Below, piece by piece: positions 1 through 5,385 of a stretch of DNA of 5,385 nt; position 1 is the stretch's first letter, and every line of letters begins with the position of its first letter. Where the stretch lies: assembly GCA_937863215.1 (NCBI GenBank), contig CALMFQ010000386.1, positions 1 through 5,385 of the forward strand, written 5' to 3'. Origin of the DNA: an uncultured Pseudomonadota bacterium (GTDB lineage: Bacteria > Pseudomonadota > Gammaproteobacteria > Burkholderiales > SCOH01). A program made the translations under genes and the position numbers. A model generated the notes under the pieces. The model had not been told where the DNA came from. It ran no database searches and saw nothing but the letters and a program-made list of their open reading frames with translations.

Positions 1-1184
1 TCCAGCTCGGCTGGGTGCGGCAGCTGGCCGACGCCTCCGAGCTGAGCCTGACTTATTACCGCATGCGCCAGGATCAGCACGAGAATCTGCCGATCTACTA
101 CAAGGGGGTATTGGTGACCGATCCGCCGATCGATCAGGCGTTGCAGGTCAGCCGCGACAATATCGAGTTGCAGCACACGCTGCCGCTCGGTGCGGCGAAC
201 CGGCTGGTGTACGGTGCCGCCTACCGCATCGACCGCGATAACGGCCAGAGTTCGATTCCGCTGCAGCCGGGAGCGTCGTACGGCTCGGCGTTCGCAATCG
301 AGGAATTCCGCCTGTTCGCGCACGACGAATGGCGCCTGGCCGAACGCTGGCTGCTGAATACCGGCGCGATGCTGGAAAACGACGGCATGGGGCACCGCAA
401 CCTGTCGCCGCGCGTGGCGCTGAATCTGCATCTGCATCCCGACCACGTGCTGCGCGGCGGCGTTTCGGTGGCCTATCGCACGCCGTCGGTGACCGAGCGT
501 TATTTCCCGCTGCTGCAGCCGGGCACGCTGTATATTCCGGCGCCGCAGGCGTCGTCGCCGGATTTGCGCCCGGAACGGCTGGTTTCGCGCGAGATCGGCT
601 ATCTGGGCGAATTGCGCGACTGGGGCAGCTCGCTGGATCTGCGCCTGTTCAGCGACTATGTCAATGACGGTATCTACGGCAGCAACGACAAGACGCTGGT
701 AAACGGTATGTCGTCGCATATCAAGGGGGTCGAGGCGACGTTCAAGCACGCGTTCGGCAAGCAGGCCGACCTGCTGTTCAACTACGCGCGCCTGCTCGGC
801 AGCAGCAATGCACCGGCACTGGCCGACGCCGGGGTCAAATCGATGACTTCGGCCGATGCCGAAATCGGCGACCGCTATCGCGCCAGCATTCCGCAACACA
901 GTGCCAGCGTGCTGTATACGCAGCATCTGCCGTACGATCTGGTGGCCAATGTCGGCTATTACTTCCAGTCGGCGCTGCAGCCGTTCGACCGCGGCTCGAT
1001 CGACTATCAGCCTGCACAGCGGCGCATGGATGTGCGGCTGGCGCGCGAATTCCGCCTGTCCGGCGCGCTGCGCGGCGAGGCGGCACTGGTGGTGCAAAAC
1101 CTGTTGCAGCAGGATTACACCGAGTACGTTGCCAGCAATCTGTTCAACCGGCGCGGCTATGCCACGCTGAGCCTGAACTGGTGA
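1..1184 (+). CDS. TonB-dependent outer-membrane receptor, C-terminal beta-barrel portion (5' partial)
   Basis: This is the last ~393 residues of a TonB-dependent receptor, an outer-membrane barrel that takes up scarce ligands (siderophores, haem, cobalamin and similar) using TonB energy. The frame is open from the left edge (first full codon at base 3), so the signal peptide, TonB box and plug lie outside the window. Visible family traits are alternating polar/hydrophobic strands throughout; the barrel motif 'SPRVALNLHLHPDHVLRGG' followed by 'AYRTPSVTERYF' (about 405-513); 'PDLRPERLVSREIGYLGEL' (about 558-614), the usual 'pdLkPErs.syElGy' signature; and a closing strand 'GYATLSLNW' with a terminal aromatic residue, as needed for barrel assembly. 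The GTG at 15 is internal, because receptor-like sequence (QLGWVRQLADASEL) continues upstream of it. Only one base separates its stop from the next gene. The ligand cannot be told from this half. The family call is secure; the substrate is unknown. Confidence 0.93.
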   Translation, partial: QLGWVRQLADASELSLTYYRMRQDQHENLPIYYKGVLVTDPPIDQALQVSRDNIELQHTLPLGAANRLVYGAAYRIDRDNGQSSIPLQPGASYGSAFAIEEFRLFAHDEWRLAERWLLNTGAMLENDGMGHRNLSPRVALNLHLHPDHVLRGGVSVAYRTPSVTERYFPLLQPGTLYIPAPQASSPDLRPERLVSREIGYLGELRDWGSSLDLRLFSDYVNDGIYGSNDKTLVNGMSSHIKGVEATFKHAFGKQADLLFNYARLLGSSNAPALADAGVKSMTSADAEIGDRYRASIPQHSASVLYTQHLPYDLVANVGYYFQSALQPFDRGSIDYQPAQRRMDVRLAREFRLSGALRGEAALVVQNLLQQDYTEYVASNLFNRRGYATLSLNW

Positions 1185-1185
1185 C

Positions 1186-2202
1186 ATGCGCGGCGCCGGG
1201 CTGTGGCGACAATGGCTGCTGCTGGCGCTGTGCTGGCTGTGCAGCGCTGCGCCCGGCCACGGTGCCGGCGGCAGCGTGCGGATCTGGCTGGTGTTGAGCG
1301 ATGGCGGCCGGCTGTACCAGAGTTTTGCCGCCACCCTGCGGCAGAGCCTGCCGCCCGCGCTGCCGCTCAGCGTGGTCGAGCGCGCCGAGGATTTTACCGC
1401 CGACGGGCAGGCCGGCGACATGATCGTGACCGTTGGCAGCAAGGCCGCCGAAACGGTGGCGGGCCGCACCGGTCTGCCATTGCTGGCGGTAATGCTGCCG
1501 CACCGCAAATACGCCGATCTGCTGGCGCGGCGCCCGCCCGGCAGCCAGACCTCGGCGCTGTATCTGGATCAGCCGTGGGCGCGTCAGGCCGGGCTGCTGC
1601 GCGCCGCGTTGCCGGAGCACAGCCAGATCGGTGTGCTGTATTCGCCGGCCTCGCGCCTCGATCTCAACGAATTGCGCCGCCAGCTGGCGGCGCGCGGGGC
1701 ACAGCTGTTTGCCCGGCAGAGCGGCGCGCCGGACAGGCTGGCCGGCGACCTGGACGAGGTGCTGGCGCATAGCGATGTGCTGCTGGCGTTGCCCGACAGC
1801 GATATCTACAACAGCAACAATATCCGCAATATCCTGCTCAGCAGCTACCACCGCGGCGTGCCGCTGGTGGGGTTTTCGCAGGCGCTGGTGAATGCCGGCG
1901 GCCTGATCGCGCTGTTTTCCACTCCCGAACAACTGGCGACCCAGGCTGGCGCTGCGGTTGCCGCATTCACGCAAACGCGCCGTCTGGCCGAGCCGCAGTA
2001 TCCGGCGCTGTACAGCATTGCCGTGAACCAGGAGGTGGCGCGCACGCTGCGCGCCAGCCTGCCGTCTGTCGATGCATTGCGCCAGCAGCTGGATAAATCG
2101 CCAGGCAGCCTGCCGGACTTGAGCGATCGTCGCGAGCCGGGCGGGAGAAGCGGCGCAGCGGATCAGCCTCAGGCCCGACAGGCGGCAAGGAGCCCGCAAT
2201 GA
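1186..2202 (+). CDS. Secreted periplasmic ABC_sub_bind-family substrate-binding protein
   Basis: A 338-residue protein resembling the ABC transporter substrate-binding family PF04392 (two-lobed periplasmic binding fold). Residues 1-27 look like a Sec signal peptide: a basic start (MRGAGLWRQ), a hydrophobic core (WLLLALCWLCSAA), then a small-residue stretch. The two cysteines in the core do not make a good lipobox, so a soluble periplasmic protein is likelier than a lipoprotein. Family-like segments are 'DMIVTVGSKAAETV' (78-91), 'IGVLYSP', 'LPDSDIYNSNNI' (202-213) and 'PLVGFSQALVNAGGLIALFS' (226-245). Residues after ~305 form a polar Gln/Arg/Ala-rich tail of low complexity, probably disordered. 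The ATG lies one base after the receptor stop and has no clear Shine-Dalgarno, suggesting translational coupling. Its stop overlaps the cyclase start. No permease or ATPase partner is visible, so it may feed a sensor and not a transporter (inference). The ligand is unknown. Confidence 0.85.
   Translation: MRGAGLWRQWLLLALCWLCSAAPGHGAGGSVRIWLVLSDGGRLYQSFAATLRQSLPPALPLSVVERAEDFTADGQAGDMIVTVGSKAAETVAGRTGLPLLAVMLPHRKYADLLARRPPGSQTSALYLDQPWARQAGLLRAALPEHSQIGVLYSPASRLDLNELRRQLAARGAQLFARQSGAPDRLAGDLDEVLAHSDVLLALPDSDIYNSNNIRNILLSSYHRGVPLVGFSQALVNAGGLIALFSTPEQLATQAGAAVAAFTQTRRLAEPQYPALYSIAVNQEVARTLRASLPSVDALRQQLDKSPGSLPDLSDRREPGGRSGAADQPQARQAARSPQ
1863..1870 (+). other. GCTGGTGG octamer (identical to E. 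coli Chi)
   Basis: An exact match to the E. coli Chi octamer, inside the binding-protein gene across Pro-Leu-Val codons. The match is certain; the function is doubtful, because Leu-Val codon pairs (CTG GTG) in GC-rich genes make this octamer by chance and the host Chi sequence is unknown. Confidence 0.2.
2187..2192 (+). promoter_or_regulatory. Ribosome binding site (AAGGAG) for the diguanylate cyclase gene
   Basis: A near-consensus AAGGAG sits six bases before the ATG at 2199, inside the 3' end of the upstream gene. It supports 2199 as the start, although a second in-frame ATG follows immediately at 2202. The upstream TGA (2200-2202) overlaps the first ATG as ATGA, a typical translational-coupling junction. 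Confidence 0.8.
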
Positions 2203-3560
2203 TGCGCCGCCTGTATGGCATCCGCCTGCATGTGGCGCTGCTGACGGTGATCCCGCTGCTGCTGATTGCGACGGTGCTGGAAACCTACTTCCTGCGTGAA
2301 TGGTTTGTCGAAACGGATCGCAATCTGCTGACGCGCGGCCAGCTGATCGTGCGCCAGCTGGCTGCCAGCAGCGATTACGGCATTTTCTCCAACAACCGGG
2401 CGTTTCTGGCTGCGGCCGGCAGCAGTGTGCTGCGCGAAGCCGACGTCAAGGCGGTAACGGTACTCAATATGGCCGGTGAGCGGCTGGTGGTGGCCGGCGA
2501 TGCGGACTGGCTTGGCGCCATTACGCCGCAGCTGCTGCACGGCGGGCCGCAGGTAGTGGTCGGCGCGCGCGGCTTGCTGCTGGCGCAGCCGGTGATCACC
2601 ACGCCGGTTCTGCTCGACGACGGCGAAGCGGCGCCTGTGCCGCAGCGGGTGGGCGTGGCGCTGATCGCCGTCAGCAACGAATCGACCCGGCGGGAAAAAA
2701 TGTATTTGCTCGGGCGCGTCGTCAGTTACACCGCAACGCTGCTGCTGATTGCGCTGGTGGTGATCTACCGCTTCAGCCGCCATCTGACCGAGCCGATCCG
2801 CGCCTTGAGCCGTGCGGTCGATGCCATCGGTGCCGGCCAGCTCGATACCCGGGTCGATGTCGTCAGCCATGTGCATGAAGTCCACGGGCTGATGGGCGGC
2901 GTCAATCACATGGCGCAGCAACTGCAGCAGGAGCGCGCCGTGCTGCAGCAGCGTATCGACGAGGCGACGCAGCAGCTGCGCGAGCTGGCGTTCTACGACC
3001 CGCTGACCAAGCTGCCCAACCGGCGCCTGCTGTACGAGCATCTGGGGCATGCGATGGCCGCCAGCCGGCGTAGCGGGCGCCATTGCGCGCTGATGTTCAT
3101 CGATCTGGACAACTTCAAGCCGCTCAACGACCTGCACGGCCATGACGTCGGCGACATGCTGCTGGTGCAGGCCGCCAACGACCTGAAAAGCTGTCTGCGC
3201 GGCGTGGATACTGCCGCCCGGCTCGGTGGCGACGAATTTGTCGTGCTGCTGTGCGACCTGAGCCAGCAGCTGGCCGATGCCACCGAACAGGCGCTGCAGG
3301 TGGCGGAAAAGATTCGCAGTGTATTGTCCGAGCCGTGCTGCCTGCTGATCCGGCAGGAAAGCGACGAGCCGGCCACAATCGAGCACCAGTGCACCGCCAG
3401 CATCGGCATCGCGCTGTTCGTCGACGGCGACGCCAGCCCGGACGAGGTGCTGCAATGGGCCGATTCCGCCATGTACCGCGCCAAGGCATCCGGCCGCAAC
3501 CTGATCCGCATCCACCGGCCGGAGCGGCTTGCCGATACGGAACCGGCCGACATTACCTGA
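2199..3560 (+). CDS. Membrane-bound sensor diguanylate cyclase (periplasmic sensor-HAMP-GGDEF)
   Basis: A 453-residue inner-membrane enzyme predicted to make cyclic di-GMP from two GTP. Order of parts: TM helix 1 (about 12-30); a periplasmic region (about 31-167) whose start, 'RGQLIVRQLAASSDYGIFSNNR', resembles the N-terminal sensor of BarA-type kinases (DUF2222/sCache-like, recalled similarity); TM helix 2 (about 170-190); HAMP (about 191-245, with Pro199); a Gln-rich signalling helix (about 235-262); and GGDEF (about 263-445). Catalytic features are intact: 'FYDPLTKLPNRR' from 265, 'DLDNFKPLNDLHGHDVGD' (302-319) with metal/GTP ligands, and the GGDEF loop itself at 343-347. An RxxD inhibitory site (R334-D337) is at the standard distance before it, so product feedback inhibition is expected. 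The end carries the usual 'ADSAMYRAKASGRN'. There is no EAL domain, so it should only synthesise. The ATGA overlap and the gene order suggest that it responds to a ligand handled by the upstream receptor and binding protein. Confidence 0.93.
   Translation: MMRRLYGIRLHVALLTVIPLLLIATVLETYFLREWFVETDRNLLTRGQLIVRQLAASSDYGIFSNNRAFLAAAGSSVLREADVKAVTVLNMAGERLVVAGDADWLGAITPQLLHGGPQVVVGARGLLLAQPVITTPVLLDDGEAAPVPQRVGVALIAVSNESTRREKMYLLGRVVSYTATLLLIALVVIYRFSRHLTEPIRALSRAVDAIGAGQLDTRVDVVSHVHEVHGLMGGVNHMAQQLQQERAVLQQRIDEATQQLRELAFYDPLTKLPNRRLLYEHLGHAMAASRRSGRHCALMFIDLDNFKPLNDLHGHDVGDMLLVQAANDLKSCLRGVDTAARLGGDEFVVLLCDLSQQLADATEQALQVAEKIRSVLSEPCCLLIRQESDEPATIEHQCTASIGIALFVDGDASPDEVLQWADSAMYRAKASGRNLIRIHRPERLADTEPADIT
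2483..2490 (+). other. GCTGGTGG octamer (identical to E. coli Chi)
   Basis: Second exact plus-strand match, inside the periplasmic-sensor part of the cyclase gene (the Arg-Leu-Val-Val run). Same caveat: it may be only a by-product of codon use. Confidence 0.2.
2753..2760 (+). other. GCTGGTGG octamer (identical to E. coli Chi)
   Basis: Third exact plus-strand match, inside the second transmembrane helix of the cyclase (Ala-Leu-Val-Val). Leu/Val-rich membrane helices written with CTG and GTG codons favour this octamer. I saw no copy on the minus strand in this window. Confidence 0.2.
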
Positions 3561-3587
3561 GCGCAGACTGCATTTACTTTTACCGCC
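3561..3587 (+). other. Short AT-richer spacer before recC, no terminator or clear RBS
   Basis: This is the largest gap between genes in the window (27 bases). It is visibly richer in A/T (CATTTACTTTTACC) than its surroundings. It holds no hairpin-plus-T-run, so nothing shows that the upstream operon ends here, and no purine-rich Shine-Dalgarno before the recC ATG. It could be an unstructured translation-initiation leader, or recC could be translated by coupling with the cyclase gene. Confidence 0.5.
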
Positions 3588-5385
3588 ATGCTCCATCTCT
3601 ACCAGTCCAATCGCCTCGAACACCTGTTTGAACTACTGTCCGCAGTGCTGCGCAGCCAGCCGCTGGCGTCACCGTTCGAGCCGGAGATTGTTATCGTCCA
3701 GTCCAAGGGCATGGGCCGCTGGCTGAATTTCCGTCTGGCGCGCGCGCAGGGGATTGCCGCCAATCTGCGCTATCCGCTGCCGGCGTCGTTTTTCTGGGAT
3801 GTGCTGAATCGCATGCTGGGCACGCAGAAGCCGCGTTCGGCGTTTGCGCCCGAGGTGTTGACCTTCCGCATCCTGCGCTGGCTGGAGAATCCGGACAATC
3901 TGTTCGGCGCCGAGGTGCTGGCGCAATATCTGGCCGGCGGCGGCGATTTCCGCCGTTACGAGCTGGCGCGGCGGCTGGCGGATGTGCTCGACCATTACCT
4001 GATCTACCGCCCGGACTGGCTGCAGGCGTGGGAAGCAAAGCAGCAACCGCTGCAGGCGCCGGATGCGCAGTGGCAGGCGCGCTTGTGGCGCGATCTGGTC
4101 GCCGACGCTGCCGACGATCACCGTGCCGCCTCGCTGGCGCGCATGCTGCAGCTGCTGCAACGTGGCGAAGGTATCGAACGGCTGCCGCAGCGGGTGTCGC
4201 TGGTCGGCATCAGCAGCCTGCCGCCGGTGTATCTGGAATTGCTCAAGCTGCTCGGCCAGCATATCGACGTAGCGTTTTTCGCCCTCAACCCGTGTGCGGT
4301 GCCGTGGGGCGATATCCGCGATGCCGCCGAGCAGGCGCGCCTCAGCCCGGATGCCGATCCGGCCGAGCTGTACCTGGATGTCGGCAATCCGCTGCTGGCG
4401 GCGTGGGGCAAGCAGGGGCGCGATTTTTTCGCCAGTCTGGCCGATGTGCCGCAGCTGCACGATGTATTCGACGAGCCGGACGCCGCGCCGCAAACCCTGC
4501 TGCATTGCCTGCAACAGGATGTGCTGACGCTGACCAACCGCGCCGAAGCCGAGCCGTATCCGCTGCGGGCGGATGACCGTTCGCTGCAGATCCACGTCTG
4601 CCATAGCCCGATGCGCGAAGTCGAGGTGCTGCACGATCAGCTGCTGGCCTTGTTCAACGCCGATACCAGCCTGCAGCCGGCCGACGTGGTGGTGCTGACG
4701 CCGGATATCGAGCTGTACGCGCCGTTCATCGATGCAGTATTCGCGCCGCACCCCGGCGCACCGACCGTGCCGTATTCGATTGCCGACCGCAGCGAGGCGG
4801 CCAGTTCGCCGCTGGTGCAGGCGTTCATGTCGTTGCTGGCGTTGCCGGAATCGCGCTTCCCGGCCGATTTCGTGCTCGGCTTGCTCGACACCCCGGCGAT
4901 CCGTACCCGTTTCGATATCGACGAAGCCGATCTGCCGCGCATCCAGCACTGGGTGGCGGCCACCCATACCCGCTGGGGGCGCGATGCAGAGCACAAGGCC
5001 GAATTCGACCTGCCGCCGACGGCGCAGAACAGTTGGCGCGAAGGGCTGGCGCGCATGCTGCTCGGCTGCGCTTTGCCGCAGGCGGCACAGGCCGACGGCT
5101 TGCCGCTGTATTGCCAGCTGTTGCCGTACGACGATATCGAAGGCGCGCAGGCACAGGTGGCGGCACGGCTGGCGGCGTTTGTCGAAACCCTGTTCCAGCA
5201 GGCACAGGCGCTGACTGAGGCCCGGCCACTGCATGAGTGGGCCGACGGCATCGGCGCTCTGTGCGATGCCTTGCTGCTGGCCGAGAGCGACGCCGATAGC
5301 GCGGTGCTGCAGCAAATCCGCGCCCGGCTGCAGGATTTGCGCGAACTGGCGGCACTGGCCGGCCACGCCACGCCGGTCGAGCTGG
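3588..5385 (+). CDS. recC: RecC subunit of exonuclease V (RecBCD), N-terminal half (3' partial)
   Basis: The frame is open from ATG 3588 to the right edge (599 full codons; E. coli RecC has about 1,122). RecC is the non-catalytic scaffold of the RecBCD helicase-nuclease, which processes double-strand breaks, splits the duplex and reads Chi. Recognition rests on recalled similarity to E. coli RecC along the whole length: 'MLHLYQSNRLEHL' at the start, 'PFEPEIVIVQSKGMGRWL' (29-46), 'GIAANLRYPLPASFFWD' (55-71), 'DHYLIYRPDWL' (135-145), 'VGNPLLAAWGKQGRDFF' (from 265), 'HVCHSPMREVEVLHDQLL' (from 336), and 'LVQAFMSLLALPESRF'. No Walker A is seen, as expected for this dead helicase fold. The start matches the E. 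coli N-terminus, and no other start lies between it and the upstream TGA, which is in the same frame 27 bases earlier. No Shine-Dalgarno is evident. Oddity: the Chi-reading residues T40 and Q44 of E. coli are K and R here. recB and recD would be expected downstream. Confidence 0.97.
   Translation, partial: MLHLYQSNRLEHLFELLSAVLRSQPLASPFEPEIVIVQSKGMGRWLNFRLARAQGIAANLRYPLPASFFWDVLNRMLGTQKPRSAFAPEVLTFRILRWLENPDNLFGAEVLAQYLAGGGDFRRYELARRLADVLDHYLIYRPDWLQAWEAKQQPLQAPDAQWQARLWRDLVADAADDHRAASLARMLQLLQRGEGIERLPQRVSLVGISSLPPVYLELLKLLGQHIDVAFFALNPCAVPWGDIRDAAEQARLSPDADPAELYLDVGNPLLAAWGKQGRDFFASLADVPQLHDVFDEPDAAPQTLLHCLQQDVLTLTNRAEAEPYPLRADDRSLQIHVCHSPMREVEVLHDQLLALFNADTSLQPADVVVLTPDIELYAPFIDAVFAPHPGAPTVPYSIADRSEAASSPLVQAFMSLLALPESRFPADFVLGLLDTPAIRTRFDIDEADLPRIQHWVAATHTRWGRDAEHKAEFDLPPTAQNSWREGLARMLLGCALPQAAQADGLPLYCQLLPYDDIEGAQAQVAARLAAFVETLFQQAQALTEARPLHEWADGIGALCDALLLAESDADSAVLQQIRARLQDLRELAALAGHATPVEL

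Noticed and set aside
15..17. GTG as the start of the first gene
   Set aside because: The reading frame is open to the left edge and the residues before it (QLGW) continue the barrel-strand pattern, so the gene begins outside the window.
1228..1251. Lipobox in the binding-protein signal peptide
   Set aside because: Both cysteines are preceded by Leu at position -1 where Gly, Ala or Ser is required, so lipoprotein processing is unlikely.
2055..2064. Neisseria-type DNA uptake sequence (near GCCGTCTG)
   Set aside because: Only an incomplete match (GCCGTCTGTC) occurs once, inside coding sequence; a single partial copy is expected by chance.
1144..2199. Long minus-strand open frame (351 codons) opposite the binding-protein gene
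   Set aside because: Covers almost exactly the same span as the plus-strand gene, with a Gln/Arg-rich product and no domain; a compositional shadow.
3529..3556. Possible sigma-70 promoter for recC (TTGCCG at 3529, CATTAC at 3551)
   Set aside because: The -10 matches the consensus at only about half its positions and the whole element lies inside the end of the cyclase gene; too weak to annotate.
2169..3623. Long minus-strand open frame (484 codons) opposite the cyclase gene
   Set aside because: Same mirror effect; its product is low-complexity in Gln, Ala and Arg, while the plus strand carries intact GGDEF motifs.
3669..5366. Very long minus-strand open frame (565 codons) opposite recC
   Set aside because: It mirrors recC codons in a GC-rich gene where stops are rare; the product is Gln/Arg/His-rich with no recognisable domain, whereas the plus strand clearly encodes RecC.

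Overview
The window is a compact, GC-rich (about two-thirds G+C by eye), fully plus-strand stretch of a Gram-negative proteobacterial chromosome. An outer-membrane TonB-dependent receptor and a RecC subunit together place it in the Proteobacteria. The codon style and the RecC sequence suggest a betaproteobacterium, perhaps of the Neisseriales/Chromobacteriaceae; that assignment is an inference from general familiarity and not a database result. I see no RNA genes, CRISPR array, insertion sequence or phage signature, and there is no gene-free stretch longer than 27 bases.

Layout: (1) 1-1184, the C-terminal beta-barrel part of a TonB-dependent receptor whose start lies outside the window. (2) 1186-2202, a secreted ABC_sub_bind-type periplasmic binding protein that starts one base after the receptor stop. 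(3) 2199-3560, a membrane-anchored diguanylate cyclase (periplasmic sensor, HAMP, GGDEF) whose start overlaps the previous stop in an ATGA junction, with a good ribosome binding site. (4) 3588 to the window end, the first ~600 residues of RecC, cut by the right edge.

Genes 1-3 are so tightly packed that they almost certainly form one transcription unit. The arrangement suggests a pathway: the receptor imports or senses a ligand at the outer membrane, the binding protein meets it in the periplasm, and the inner-membrane cyclase turns binding into cyclic di-GMP. No transporter permease or ATPase is visible beside the binding protein, which favours sensing over transport. This link is inferred from gene order. 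recC follows 27 bases later with no visible terminator. It is a DNA-repair gene, normally grouped with recB and recD, which would be expected beyond the right edge.

The items most worth a second look are the receptor/binding-protein/cyclase module and the RecC N-terminus, where two of the positions known in E. coli to read Chi are changed (T40 to K, Q44 to R).
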